This document shows positions 22,422 through 31,408 of a DNA stretch of 64,000 nt, in pieces (position 1 is the first letter of the stretch; the number at the start of each line of letters is the position of its first letter). Under the pieces are notes generated by a model. The model was not told where the DNA came from and did no database searches. It worked only from the letters and a program-made list of their open reading frames with translations. The position numbers were made by a program, and so were the translations under genes. Origin of the DNA: Lentzea albidocapillata subsp. violacea (GTDB lineage Bacteria > Actinomycetota > Actinomycetes > Mycobacteriales > Pseudonocardiaceae); contig NZ_FNET01000014.1 of NCBI RefSeq assembly GCF_900100275.1, forward strand, positions 167,291-231,290, read 5' to 3'.

Positions 22422-23147
22422 GTGCAGAAACTGCGCCTGCGCTACACCAAGCGGGGGAGGTTGCGTTTCACTTCGCACCGCGACATCGCTCGCACGTTCG
22501 AACGTGCGCTGCGCAGGGCAGGCGTACCCATGGCCTACTCCCAGGGGTTCAGCCCTCACCCGAAGGTGTCGTGGGTCGGCGCCGCGCCGACCGGCGTGGC
22601 CAGCGAGGCCGAGTACGTCGAGGTCTCGGTGGTCGAGGAGGTCGACCCGATGGCGCTCAGGGCCGCGCTCGACGAGGCGTTGCCACCCGGCATCGACATC
22701 GTCGACATCGTCCAGGCGCGAGGTGGCAACCTCACCGAGCGCATCGACGCGAGCGAGTGGAGGATCGAGCTCGACGGTGTCGAGCCCGAAGAGCTCGCGA
22801 AGGCGGTGAGCGTCTTCCTCACGGCCGAGTCCGTCGAGGTCGAGCGGCTCACCAAGAACGGCACGAAGATGCTCGACGTGCGGCCCGCCGTCGTGTCAGC
22901 GCTGGTCGAACCCCGTTCGAGCGACGCCGGACACGATGACACCGCTTTGTCACGACCGTGTGGGATACTCATGACGGTTGTACGGCAGGTAACGCCTACC
23001 GTGCGACCCGACGACGTGCTGAATGCGCTTCGCGTCGTGGCCGATCTCGTGCCGCCGGTACCTGCGAGAGCAACCCGGATGGCGCAGGGAAGGCTCGACG
23101 GCGAGGGCAGGCTGGTGGACCCGCTCCAGCAGGACAGAGAGTCCTGA
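22422..23147 (+). CDS. TIGR03936 family (DUF2344) protein
   Basis: 241 residues from GTG 22422. It contains KLRLRYTKRGRLRFTSHRDI, ALRRAGVPMAYSQGFSPHPK and GVASEAEYVEV, the recognisable TIGR03936 pattern. The family pairs with TIGR03960 radical SAM proteins and lies before rne in actinobacteria; function unknown. The start is uncertain: homologs carry a short variable N-terminus, and the frame stays open further upstream, including a CTG at 22383 with GGGAG 5 nt before it, but no ATG or TTG is better placed. Homology begins right after the GTG. Confidence 0.87.
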   Translation: MQKLRLRYTKRGRLRFTSHRDIARTFERALRRAGVPMAYSQGFSPHPKVSWVGAAPTGVASEAEYVEVSVVEEVDPMALRAALDEALPPGIDIVDIVQARGGNLTERIDASEWRIELDGVEPEELAKAVSVFLTAESVEVERLTKNGTKMLDVRPAVVSALVEPRSSDAGHDDTALSRPCGILMTVVRQVTPTVRPDDVLNALRVVADLVPPVPARATRMAQGRLDGEGRLVDPLQQDRES

Positions 23148-23373
23148 CGAGCGCTGACAGTGTCAGTTTGGTCCAACCTTGTGACGCGCATACAGGAGGA
23201 GCGGCGCTGACAGCGGCGTCGTCGTGGGACCTGCGCAAGCGTGCGCCCAGTGAGGCGCCACGCCGCTGCGCGAGAGGCAAGGATTCCCGCCGCGAGAAGC
23301 GGTGGAGAGAGACTAAGAGAGGCCCCTGCGCGGCCGCGTCCTCACGGGACGCGCCCGGGGGTGGAGGAGCTGC
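23148..23373 (+). promoter_or_regulatory. rne: rne 5' region with a perfect palindrome
   Basis: 226 bp without a convincing gene separate the TIGR03936 stop from rne. CTGACA-G-TGTCAG (23154-23166) is a perfect 6-bp-arm palindrome. An AGGAGG at 23195-23200 is not followed by a plausible gene start. RNase E genes are autoregulated through long 5' leaders in E. coli; a comparable role here is only a possibility. GGAGG (23363-23367) is the rne ribosome binding site. Confidence 0.45.
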
Positions 23374-26300
23374 ATGTCGAACAAGGACAAGCCTGCCGGT
23401 GTCACCGGCGGGCAGGGCGTGGTTGCCGCACGCCCTGAACTGGCGGACCTGCCGGACAAGTTGCGGGTCCACGCACTGGCGAAACTGCTGGACGTCAGCA
23501 GCAAGGACGTGATGACGGCGCTGGCGGACCTCGGTGAGGTCCCCAAAAGCGCGCAGTCGAGCGTCAGCCGCGACGTCGCGCTGAAGGTCGCCGAGACACT
23601 CGTCGACTGGGACGACGTGGTCACCGGTGAGGTCACCGAGGACTACGAGGCGCCCGCGATCCCGGCGTTCGAGGCACCGGCGCTCGCGCCGATCTTCGCC
23701 GCGCCGAGCGCGGTGTTCCTGCCGCCTCAGCCGATCGAACGGCCGAAGGCCCCGCCGTCGCCGTTCGTCGTCGAGGAGGAGCCGGCAGTCGAGGAGAAGT
23801 CCGTCGGCGAGATCGCCGCGGACGAGCTCGACGCCGCCGAGGCAGCCGAGGCGGAGACCGACGCCGACGTCGACGGTGACGACGAGTCGGACAGCCGCCG
23901 TCGCCGCCGCCGTGGCCGTCGTGGCCGAGGCCGCGGCAAGGGCACGGACGGCGAGGGCGGCGAGGAGACCGACGAGGCTCCGGCCGAGGACGCCCCCGAG
24001 AGCGCGGAGAGCGACGACGCCGCCGAGGCCGAGGACGAGGGCGACGAGAGCTCGACCCGCCGTCGCCGCCGTCGCCGTCGCCGCAAGACCGGCGCGGAGG
24101 ACGAGGTCACGTCCGAGGACGACCCGCCGAACACGGTCGTGCACGTCCGCGAGACGCGGGACGCGCGCGACGACAAGGCCGACTCCGAGGCCGCGCAGAG
24201 CGAGGTCCGCAGCATTCGCGGCTCCACGCGCCTGGAGGCCAAGCGCCAGCGCCGTCGTGACGGTCGCGAGGCCGGCCGCCGCCGTGCCCCGGTGCTGACC
24301 GAGGCCGAGTTCCTGGCCCGCCGCGAGGCCGTGGCCCGCACGATGGTCGTCCGCGAGCGCGGCGACCGCACCCAGATCGGCGTGCTGGAAGACGGCGTGC
24401 TGGTCGAGCACTTCGTCACGTCGTCGGGCTCCGGCTCGATCGTGGGCAACGTCTACCTCGGCCGCGTGCAGAACGTGCTGCCGAGCATGGAAGCCGCGTT
24501 CATCGACATCGGCCGCGGCCGCAACGCCGTGCTCTACGCCGGTGAGGTCGACTGGGACGCCGCCGGTCTCGAGGGCAAGTCCCGCAAGATCGAGCAGGCG
24601 CTCTCCAGCGGCGACTCGGTGCTCGTCCAGGTCACCAAGGACCCGATCGGTCACAAGGGCGCCCGGCTGACCACGCAGATCAGCCTGCCCGGCCGCTTCC
24701 TGGTCTACGTACCCGGCGGTGGCGCCACCGGCATCAGCCGCAAGCTGTCGGACAACGAGCGCAAGCGCCTCAAGGACATCCTCAAGCGCGTCGTCCCCGA
24801 GGACGCCGGTGTGATCATCCGCACCGCGTCGGAGGGCATCGGCGAGGAGGAGCTGGGCCGCGACGTCACGCGTCTGCAGGCGCAGTGGAAGGTCATCAAG
24901 GAGAAGTCCGCGAGCACCTCCACCAAGGCGCCGGTGCTGCTCTACGAAGAGCCGGACCTGCTGGTGAAGGTCGTCCGCGACCTGTTCACCGAGGACTTCG
25001 CCCAGCTCGTCGTCCAGGGCGACGAGGCGTGGGAGGTCATCGACTCCTACGTCCGCCACGTGGCGCCGGACCTGCAGGACCGCCTGAAGAAGCACGTCGG
25101 CAACAACGACGCGTTCGTCGAGTACCGCATCGACGAGCAGCTGATGAAGGCCCTGGACCGCAAGGTCTGGCTGCCGTCGGGTGGTTACCTGATCATCGAC
25201 CGCACCGAGGCGATGACGGTCATCGACGTCAACACCGGCAAGTTCACCGGGTCCGGCGGCAACCTCGAAGAGACCGTCACGCGCAACAACCTGGAGTCGG
25301 CGGAGGAGATCGTCCGCCAGCTCCGGCTGCGCGACATCGGCGGCATCATCGTCATCGACTTCATCGACATGGTCCTGGAGTCGAACCGCGACCTGGTGCT
25401 GCGCCGCCTGACCGAGTGCCTCGGCCGCGACCGCACGCGTCACCAGGTCGCCGAGGTCACCTCGCTGGGTCTCGTCCAGATGACCCGCAAGCGGGTCGGC
25501 ACGGGCCTGCTCGAGGCGTTCAGCCAGACGTGTGAGCACTGCCGCGGCCGTGGCGTCGTCGTGTCCACCGAGCCCATGCACTCGCACGGCGGTGGCAACG
25601 GTGGCGGCCAGCAGCAGCAGCCGCAGCAGACCGGTGGCCGCAAGTCGCGCCGCAACAAGGGCGGCGGCGAGCAGGCGGCCGAGACCACCGAGGTCGTCGA
25701 GGCAGCCGTCGAGGCGCCGGCCGAGCCCGAGGTCGTCGAGGTCTTCGAGCCCGGTGAGCCGGAGGACACCTCCGAGGACGTGGTCGCCGCCGACCAGGAG
25801 CACGAGGCCCACGGCCGTCGTCGCCGCCGTCGCCGTGGCCGCGACAAGGAGCCGCAGGCCGTGGTCGACGCGGTCGTGGTCGAGGAGCAGGCGCTCAACG
25901 GTCACGTGCCGCACGAGGTGGCCGAGGACCCGGCACCCGTCGAGCTCGAGCCCGTCGTCACCGAGCCCGAGGTGATCGAGGAGACGGCCGAGGAGCTCGT
26001 CGAGCCCATCGCCGAGCAGCCCGTCGCGACGGGTCGCATCGGTGCCCAGCGGCCCGCCGAGCCCGAGCAGCCCGTCACCACGGGCCGCATCGGAGCCCAG
26101 CAGCCCACCGTGACCGGCCGCATCGGCGCCCAGCGGCCCCTTCCGGCCGCCGAGCCCGAGCAGGAGCCCGCCGAGGCCCCGCAGCCGGTCTCCACACCCG
26201 AGCCCGCCGCCGCCGCCCCTGTGGCCGCGGTGGAGGCCCCTGCGGCCCGTCCGCGGCGCCGCGCGGCCAAGCGTGCCGCCGGTGCCCCCGCGGCCGAGGC

Positions 26301-26427
26301 ACCCGCCCCGATCGTGGTCGAGGTGCCCAAGCAGCCCGAGGTCCAGATGCCCGCACCGGTGGTCACCACCACCCGCAGGCGCCGCGCCGTGTCGCGGCCC
26401 GCGGGCCCGCCGGTCCAGGAGGACTGA
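23374..26427 (+). CDS. rne: Ribonuclease E/G
   Basis: 1017 residues; ATG chosen for GGAGG 6 nt upstream. Residues ~28-56 (KLRVHALAKLLDVSSKDVM) resemble the IF2-type N-terminal helix bundle found in actinobacterial RNase E. A disordered acidic/Arg-rich stretch (about 100-290, with RRRRRRGRRGRG) follows. The catalytic half starts with an S1 domain near 325-410, then the DNase I-like core with Mg ligands in DVNTGKF (about 617) and DFIDM (about 659), and the zinc-link CEHC near 719. The C-terminal ~290 residues are disordered and include three TGRIGAQ repeats (about 885-925), a likely scaffold for degradosome partners. It initiates mRNA decay and processes rRNA. It heads the rne-rplU-rpmA-obg-proB cluster. 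Confidence 0.96.
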   Translation: MSNKDKPAGVTGGQGVVAARPELADLPDKLRVHALAKLLDVSSKDVMTALADLGEVPKSAQSSVSRDVALKVAETLVDWDDVVTGEVTEDYEAPAIPAFEAPALAPIFAAPSAVFLPPQPIERPKAPPSPFVVEEEPAVEEKSVGEIAADELDAAEAAEAETDADVDGDDESDSRRRRRRGRRGRGRGKGTDGEGGEETDEAPAEDAPESAESDDAAEAEDEGDESSTRRRRRRRRRKTGAEDEVTSEDDPPNTVVHVRETRDARDDKADSEAAQSEVRSIRGSTRLEAKRQRRRDGREAGRRRAPVLTEAEFLARREAVARTMVVRERGDRTQIGVLEDGVLVEHFVTSSGSGSIVGNVYLGRVQNVLPSMEAAFIDIGRGRNAVLYAGEVDWDAAGLEGKSRKIEQALSSGDSVLVQVTKDPIGHKGARLTTQISLPGRFLVYVPGGGATGISRKLSDNERKRLKDILKRVVPEDAGVIIRTASEGIGEEELGRDVTRLQAQWKVIKEKSASTSTKAPVLLYEEPDLLVKVVRDLFTEDFAQLVVQGDEAWEVIDSYVRHVAPDLQDRLKKHVGNNDAFVEYRIDEQLMKALDRKVWLPSGGYLIIDRTEAMTVIDVNTGKFTGSGGNLEETVTRNNLESAEEIVRQLRLRDIGGIIVIDFIDMVLESNRDLVLRRLTECLGRDRTRHQVAEVTSLGLVQMTRKRVGTGLLEAFSQTCEHCRGRGVVVSTEPMHSHGGGNGGGQQQQPQQTGGRKSRRNKGGGEQAAETTEVVEAAVEAPAEPEVVEVFEPGEPEDTSEDVVAADQEHEAHGRRRRRRRGRDKEPQAVVDAVVVEEQALNGHVPHEVAEDPAPVELEPVVTEPEVIEETAEELVEPIAEQPVATGRIGAQRPAEPEQPVTTGRIGAQQPTVTGRIGAQRPLPAAEPEQEPAEAPQPVSTPEPAAAAPVAAVEAPAARPRRRAAKRAAGAPAAEAPAPIVVEVPKQPEVQMPAPVVTTTRRRRAVSRPAGPPVQED

Positions 26428-26501
26428 CGCAAGGAAACCAAGTGGCGCGACCCGGAACGTCGGCGAGGTAATCCACGCTCAGCAGGGCACCTCGCGGCGC
26501 C

Positions 26502-26542
26502 GCCCCCACGCCCCCGTACATCCAGTACGAGGACGTGGGGGC
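26502..26542 (+). other. Long-stem hairpin downstream of rne
   Basis: GCCCCCACG (26502-26510) pairs with CGTGGGGGC (26534-26542), and inside it CGTAC (26515-26519) pairs with GTACG (26525-26529) around ATCCA. It lies 75 bases after the rne stop and before the stronger terminator. It could be a first pausing/termination signal or protect the 3' end of the rne mRNA. Confidence 0.6.
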
Positions 26543-26605
26543 GACACCACGATGCACCCGTCTGACCGCGAATTCCCCCGGCAACGTTCCGGGCCACACC
26601 ACTAG

Positions 26606-26637
26606 ACCGGGGTCGCCTACAGGCGGCCCCGGTTTTG
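26606..26637 (+). terminator. Intrinsic terminator of rne
   Basis: A 12-bp stem (ACCGGGGTCGCC with GGCGGCCCCGGT, one T-G pair, 4-base loop) is followed at once by a T-rich tract (TTTTGCGTT). This is the clearest rho-independent terminator in the window and separates rne from rplU-rpmA. Confidence 0.85.
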
Positions 26638-26856
26638 CGTTGCGGGACAACGTTGTGAGGCACCGCACAGCCTGCGGGAACGTGATCGGGGCACCCCGGT
26701 TTGCTCCGGGAGTACCCACTCCCGTAACCTTGTGGACGGCCCGCCATCCGACGGGTCCTGTCGTGTGCCTCCTCTGGTGCCTAATGGTGGAAACACCGTC
26801 CCAGTTTGGTTGGCGCACGGCCCGTCACCATCGAGTAGCAGGAGACTTCCGTCCTG
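26638..26856 (+). promoter_or_regulatory. rplU: Promoter and leader of rplU-rpmA
   Basis: 219 bp without a gene. The region contains short hairpins, including CGGGG-CA-CCCCG near 26687 and CCGG/CCGG arms just after it. AGGAG (26840-26844) precedes the rplU start by 12 nt. Ribosomal-protein leaders that bind L21 are known in Firmicutes; whether this leader is autoregulatory cannot be decided from one sequence. I could not place the promoter with confidence. Confidence 0.4.
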
Positions 26857-27168
26857 ATGTACGCGATCGTCAAGACCGGCGGCAAGCAGTACAAGGTCGC
26901 TGTCGGCGACATCGTCGAGGTCGAGAAGCTCGAGGGCGAGCCGGGCACCGAAATCTCCCTCCAGGCGCTGCTCGTGGTCGACGGCACTGACGTCACCGCA
27001 GACGCGGCGGCCCTGGCGAAGTTCTCGGTTACCGGCAAGCTGGTCGAGCACACCAAGGGCCCGAAGATTCGCATCCACAAGTTCAAGAACAAGACCGGCT
27101 ACCACAAGCGACAGGGTCACCGTCAGAAGTTGACCCGTGTCGAGGTCACCGGCATCACCGGTAAGTGA
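26857..27168 (+). CDS. rplU: 50S ribosomal protein L21
   Basis: 103 residues, standard length. It begins MYAIVKTGGKQYKV and contains KFKNKTGYHKRQGHRQ near the C-terminus, both diagnostic of bL21, which binds 23S rRNA domain V and contacts L20. It is followed after 14 nt by rpmA, the usual L21-L27 pair, and the pair has its own leader and a downstream hairpin. Confidence 0.98.
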   Translation: MYAIVKTGGKQYKVAVGDIVEVEKLEGEPGTEISLQALLVVDGTDVTADAAALAKFSVTGKLVEHTKGPKIRIHKFKNKTGYHKRQGHRQKLTRVEVTGITGK

Positions 27169-27182
27169 GGACCTGACTTCTC

Positions 27183-27440
27183 ATGGCACACAAAAAGGGT
27201 GCATCCAGTTCCCGCAACGGCCGTGACTCCAACGCCCAGTACCTGGGTGTGAAGCGGTACGGCGGTCAGGTCGTCAAGGCCGGCGAGATCCTGATCCGCC
27301 AGCGCGGCACCAAGTTCCACCCCGGCGTCGGCGTCGGCATCGGCAAGGACGACACCCTGTTCGCCCTGCTGCCCGGTGCGGTGGAGTTCGGTATGAAGCG
27401 CGGTCGCAAGACCGTCAACATCGTTCCGGCCACGGTCTGA
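27183..27440 (+). CDS. rpmA: 50S ribosomal protein L27
   Basis: 85 residues starting MAHKKGASSSRNGRDSNAQ, the mature-type N-terminus that reaches the peptidyl transferase centre, without the cleavable extension seen in Firmicutes. The body (GVKRYGGQVVKAGEILIRQRG, HPGVGVGIGKDDTLFAL) is classic bL27. It is co-transcribed with rplU. Confidence 0.98.
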   Translation: MAHKKGASSSRNGRDSNAQYLGVKRYGGQVVKAGEILIRQRGTKFHPGVGVGIGKDDTLFALLPGAVEFGMKRGRKTVNIVPATV

Positions 27441-27475
27441 GGACCGTTTCCGCAACGTAGTTGTTAGACCTCTGC

Positions 27476-27509
27476 GAGGGGCGGGCCCGGTCATCCGGCT
27501 CCGCCCCTC
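27476..27509 (+). terminator. Hairpin between rpmA and obg
   Basis: GAGGGGCGG (27476-27484) pairs perfectly with CCGCCCCTC (27501-27509), with a further CCGG/CCGG inside the loop, followed by GTTGCTTGTT. It probably ends or attenuates the ribosomal-protein transcript before obg. Confidence 0.75.
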
Positions 27510-27545
27510 GTTGCTTGTTCAAGTCCTTTGAAGGGAAGTAGTTCC

Positions 27546-29006
27546 GTGGCCCGCTTCGTAGACCGTGTGGTGATCCACGCTGCCGCCGGCAACGGGGGCA
27601 ACGGTTGTGCTTCAGTGCACCGCGAGAAGTTCAAGCCACTTGGTGGCCCGGACGGCGGCAACGGAGGCAGTGGCGGCAACGTCATCCTCGTTGTCGACTC
27701 GCAGGTGCACACCCTGCTGGACTTCCACTTCCGCCCGCACGCCTCCGCCACCAGCGGCAAGGCCGGTGCCGGTGCGAACCGCGACGGCGCGAACGGCGAG
27801 GACCTGATCCTGCGAGTCCCGGACGGCACCGTCGTGCTGACCGAGGCCGGCGAGATCGTCGCGGACCTCGTGGGCGAGGGCACCCAGCTCATCGCGGCGG
27901 CCGGTGGCCGTGGCGGTCTGGGCAACGCCTCGCTCGCGTCCAGGGCGCGCAAGGCCCCCGGTTTCGCGCTGCTCGGCGAGCCGGGCGAGACGCGCGACCT
28001 GGTGCTGGAGCTCAAGTCCGTCGCGGACGTCGGTCTCCTCGGCTTCCCGTCGGCGGGCAAGTCGTCGCTGATCGCGGTGCTCTCCGCCGCGAAGCCGAAG
28101 ATCGCCGACTACCCGTTCACGACGCTGGTCCCGAACCTCGGCGTGATCACCGCGGGCGAGACCATCTTCACGATGGCCGACGTCCCCGGCCTGATCCCCG
28201 GCGCGTCGCAGGGCAAGGGCCTCGGCCTCGACTTCCTGCGCCACATCGAGCGCACCGCCGTCCTGGCGCACGTCGTCGACTGCGCGACGTACGAGCCGGG
28301 CCGCGACCCGATCGCGGACATCGACGCGCTGGAGAAGGAACTCTCGGAGTACACCCCGGCGCTCGGCGGCAACTTCGAGGATCGCCCGCGCGTGGTGATC
28401 CTCAACAAGGTCGACATCCCGGACGCCCAGGACCTGGCCGACATCGTCCGCCCGGAGATCGAGGCCCGCGGGCTGCCGGTCTTCGAGGTGTCGACGGTGT
28501 CCCGCCAGGGCCTGCGCGAGCTGACGTTCAAGCTGGCCGAGGTCGTGCGCGAGTACCGCGCGGCCAAGCCGAAGCAGGAATCGACCCGAATCGTGCTGCG
28601 GCCGACCGCCGTGGACGACCAGGGCTTCACCGTGATCGAGGACCCCTCGGTCGAGGGTGGCTTCATCGTGAAGGGCGAACGCCCCGAGCGCTGGATCCGC
28701 CAGACCGACTTCTCCAACGACGAAGCCGTCGGTTACCTCGCGGACCGCCTCAACAGGCTGGGCGTCGAGGAGAAGCTCGTGAAGATGGGCGCCGTCCCCG
28801 GTTGCCAGGTCACCATCGGCGACCTGATCTTCGACTGGGAACCGACCACCCCGGCCGGCATCGCGATGACGATGACCGGACGAGGCTCGGACATCCGTCT
28901 CGAGCGCAACGACCGCATCGGCGCCCACGAGCGCAAGGCCCTGAAGAAGGCCCGCCGCGCGCCCGGTGAGTACGGCGACGACTACGGAGATTCCAGCGAG
29001 GAGTAA
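27546..29006 (+). CDS. obg: GTPase Obg/CgtA
   Basis: 486 residues from GTG, with GAAGGG upstream. Order: the glycine-rich Obg fold (about 1-160; GGNGGNG, GPDGGNGG), the G domain with P-loop GFPSAGKSSL (~166-175), switch DVPG and NKVD, and a C-terminal OCT domain ending in a charged tail (to SSEE). Obg binds the 50S subunit and links ribosome assembly to growth and stress signals. It sits between rpmA and proB, as in most actinobacteria; proB starts 4 nt after its stop, so the two are co-transcribed. Confidence 0.97.
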   Translation: MARFVDRVVIHAAAGNGGNGCASVHREKFKPLGGPDGGNGGSGGNVILVVDSQVHTLLDFHFRPHASATSGKAGAGANRDGANGEDLILRVPDGTVVLTEAGEIVADLVGEGTQLIAAAGGRGGLGNASLASRARKAPGFALLGEPGETRDLVLELKSVADVGLLGFPSAGKSSLIAVLSAAKPKIADYPFTTLVPNLGVITAGETIFTMADVPGLIPGASQGKGLGLDFLRHIERTAVLAHVVDCATYEPGRDPIADIDALEKELSEYTPALGGNFEDRPRVVILNKVDIPDAQDLADIVRPEIEARGLPVFEVSTVSRQGLRELTFKLAEVVREYRAAKPKQESTRIVLRPTAVDDQGFTVIEDPSVEGGFIVKGERPERWIRQTDFSNDEAVGYLADRLNRLGVEEKLVKMGAVPGCQVTIGDLIFDWEPTTPAGIAMTMTGRGSDIRLERNDRIGAHERKALKKARRAPGEYGDDYGDSSEE

Positions 29007-29010
29007 CACA

Positions 29011-30138
29011 GTGACGGCCCCCGTGGTCTCACAAGCTCGGCAAGCGGTCGCTTCGGCGAACCGCATCGTGGTCAAGGTCGGTTCTTCTTCTTTGACCACA
29101 GCGGAAGGTGGCCTCGACCCAGCGCGTCTCGACGCGCTGGTCGACGCCCTCGCCGCCCGTGCCGCAGCCGGCAGCCAGGTAGTGCTCGTGTCGTCGGGTG
29201 CGATCGCCGCCGGCCTGGCTCCGTTGAAGCTCTCCCGCCGCCCCCGCGACCTCGCCACCCAGCAGGCCGCGGCAAGCGTCGGCCAGCTCACCTTGGCGCA
29301 CGCCTACGCGAACTCGTTCGGCCGCTACTCACTGACCGTCGGCCAGGTGCTGCTGACCGCCGACGACGTGGTGCGTCGCGCGCACTACCGCAACGCCCAG
29401 CGGACGTTCTCGCGTTTGCTGGCGTTGGGTGCCGTTCCTGTCGTGAACGAGAACGACACCGTTGCCACCGAAGAGATCCGCTTCGGCGACAACGACCGTC
29501 TCGCCGCACTCGTCGCGCACCTCGTGGGAGCCGACGCGCTGTTCCTGCTGTCCGATGTGGACGCCCTCTACTCGGGCGACCCGCGCAAGCCGGGAGCCGT
29601 CCGCATCGCCGAGGTCGCCTCAGCGTCCGATGTGGATGGTGTGAAGGCGGGCACCGGCGGCGCGTCCGGCCTGGGCACCGGCGGCATGGCCTCCAAGCTC
29701 GCCGCCGCCCGCCTGGCCTCGTCCGCGGGCATCCCGGTGCTGCTCACCAGCGCCACCGAAGCAGGCCGGGCCCTGACCTCAGCCGACGTGGGCACCGCCT
29801 TCGCCGCCACGGGTTCCCGCCTCACCGCCCGCCGTTTCTGGCTGGGCTACGCCACCGACGCCAACGGCCGCCTGCACCTCGACGACGGCGCGGTCGCCGC
29901 GGTCGTGGGCAGGCGTCGCTCGCTGCTGGCCGCCGGGATCACCGGTGTGGACGGCGACTTCGAGGCAGGCGACGTCGTGGAACTGGTCAGCCTGACGGGC
30001 GAGGTCGTGGCCCGCGGCGTGGCCGGTTACGACTCGGCCGAGCTGCCGTCGTTGATCGGCCGCAAGACCCACGACCTGCCGGAGGAGCAGCGCCGCGAGG
30101 TCGTGCACGCCGACGACCTGGTGCCGCTGGCTAGGTGA
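29011..30138 (+). CDS. proB: Glutamate 5-kinase
   Basis: 375 residues from GTG 29011, chosen for GAGGAG (28998-29003) 7 nt upstream; longer frames overlap obg. The amino-acid kinase domain shows VVKVGSSSLT, VSSGAIAAG, NENDTVA and SGLGTGGMASKLAAA; the last ~85 residues form a PUA domain. It phosphorylates glutamate in the first step of proline synthesis. Its usual partner proA lies about 15 kb downstream, beyond accessory block C. Its 3' end overlaps the convergent transporter gene by 8 bp. Confidence 0.97.
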   Translation: MTAPVVSQARQAVASANRIVVKVGSSSLTTAEGGLDPARLDALVDALAARAAAGSQVVLVSSGAIAAGLAPLKLSRRPRDLATQQAAASVGQLTLAHAYANSFGRYSLTVGQVLLTADDVVRRAHYRNAQRTFSRLLALGAVPVVNENDTVATEEIRFGDNDRLAALVAHLVGADALFLLSDVDALYSGDPRKPGAVRIAEVASASDVDGVKAGTGGASGLGTGGMASKLAAARLASSAGIPVLLTSATEAGRALTSADVGTAFAATGSRLTARRFWLGYATDANGRLHLDDGAVAAVVGRRRSLLAAGITGVDGDFEAGDVVELVSLTGEVVARGVAGYDSAELPSLIGRKTHDLPEEQRREVVHADDLVPLAR

Positions 30139-31396
30139 GCTCGACGCCCTTCGTCTCGGGCAGCGTCAGCACCACGAGGAACGTGATCACGGCGGCGACC
30201 GCCACGTACCAGAAGAACACCGTCCCGCCGACGGCCTGAATGACCAGCGGGGCGGTACCGCCGAACACCGCGACGGTCAGGTTGTACCAGGCCCCGATGC
30301 CGAGCCCGCGCAGTTCGGTCGGGAACAGCTCGCTCATGATCGCCGGCGCGATCGACGTGATCGCCGTGTACAGCCCGAGTCCCACGGCGAACACGATCAC
30401 GAGGTTCGCCAGCCCCGGTTTGACCAGTGTGGACAGTGGCACGACCAGCAACGCCATCGCCGCCGACCACACGAGCATCTGCGGTTTGCGGCCGTAGCGG
30501 TCGGCCATCCACCCCATCGGGTACTGCAGCGCGATGAACACGACGGTGCCGATCGACAGGGCCAGGAACACGTCGATGTCGTTGGCGCCCTTGGTCTTCA
30601 CCGCGAACGGCGTCAGCGCGCTGAAGAACGTGTAGAAGCTCAGCGTCGAGAGCAGCGTGATGCCGATGAGCTGCCCGACGGCCTTCGGGTGCTCCTTCAA
30701 CGTCATCAGCAGCGGGTTGCGCAGGCTCTCGGCCTTGGCCCTGTTCTCTTCGAACTGCTCGGTCTCCTTGAGCTCCCGCCGCAGCCACAGCCCGACCAGG
30801 CCGAGCACGCCGCCGATCAGGAACGGCACGCGCCAGCCGTAGGAGGCCATCGCGGCCTTGTCGAGGTTGCGGGACAGGAAGAACCCGAGCAGCGACGCGA
30901 TCAGCACCGCCGCGCCGGTCGAGATGTAGAAGAACGACGAGTACCGGCCGCGATGCGTGGCGGGAGCGATCTCCGCCAGGTACGCCGACGCGTTCGACAC
31001 CTCGCCGCCCAGCGCCATGCCCTGCGCGATGCGGGCGAGCACCAGCAACGCCGGTGACAGCCAGCCGACCTGCTCGAACGTCGGCAGCAGGCCGATCATG
31101 ACCGAGCCACCGGACATCAGCACGATCGTGAACAGCATCGCGGTGCGGCGGCCCCTGAGGTCCGCGAACCGGCCCAGCAGGTAGCCGCCGAGCGGGCGGA
31201 AGAAGAAGGCGAGCGCGAACGTCGCGAACGTGCTCAGCAGCGCGGCGGTCTCGTTGCCGGCGGGGAAGATCTGCGTGGCGAAGTAGATGCTGAACGCCGT
31301 GTAGATGCCCCAGTCGTACCACTCCACCGCGTTGCCGGCGCTTGATGCGACGAGCGTGCGCACGGGCAGTCGATGCTTTTGTGATGTAACCGCCAT
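30131..31396 (-). CDS. MFS metabolite:H+ symporter (MHS family)
   Basis: 421 residues with about 12 membrane segments. Motifs fit the MHS branch (ProP/KgtP/ShiA-like): NAVEWYDWGIYTAFS in TM1, GRFADLRGRRTAM (motif A), ARIAQGMALGGEVSNAS and GWRVPFLIGG. It would import an organic acid, betaine or similar solute with protons. ATG 31396 is preferred over an in-frame TTG 12 bp upstream. The stop overlaps proB. The upstream hydrolase gene ends only 12 bp away, so the two are probably one transcript. The substrate is not predictable. Confidence 0.87.
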   Translation of the reverse strand: MAVTSQKHRLPVRTLVASSAGNAVEWYDWGIYTAFSIYFATQIFPAGNETAALLSTFATFALAFFFRPLGGYLLGRFADLRGRRTAMLFTIVLMSGGSVMIGLLPTFEQVGWLSPALLVLARIAQGMALGGEVSNASAYLAEIAPATHRGRYSSFFYISTGAAVLIASLLGFFLSRNLDKAAMASYGWRVPFLIGGVLGLVGLWLRRELKETEQFEENRAKAESLRNPLLMTLKEHPKAVGQLIGITLLSTLSFYTFFSALTPFAVKTKGANDIDVFLALSIGTVVFIALQYPMGWMADRYGRKPQMLVWSAAMALLVVPLSTLVKPGLANLVIVFAVGLGLYTAITSIAPAIMSELFPTELRGLGIGAWYNLTVAVFGGTAPLVIQAVGGTVFFWYVAVAAVITFLVVLTLPETKGVELT

Positions 31397-31408
31397 AGAC
31401 GCACTCAA

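Noticed and set aside
23181..23210. Short leader ORF (GTG, 9 codons) upstream of rne
   Set aside because: No ribosome binding site, no regulatory codon run, and its AGGAGG lies inside the ORF.
22996..25914. 972-codon antisense frame across rne (and similar long antisense frames at 4367-6982 and 7419-9983)
   Set aside because: High third-position GC opens antisense frames. Composition is repetitive R/G/A/V, with no motifs, while the sense genes are certain.
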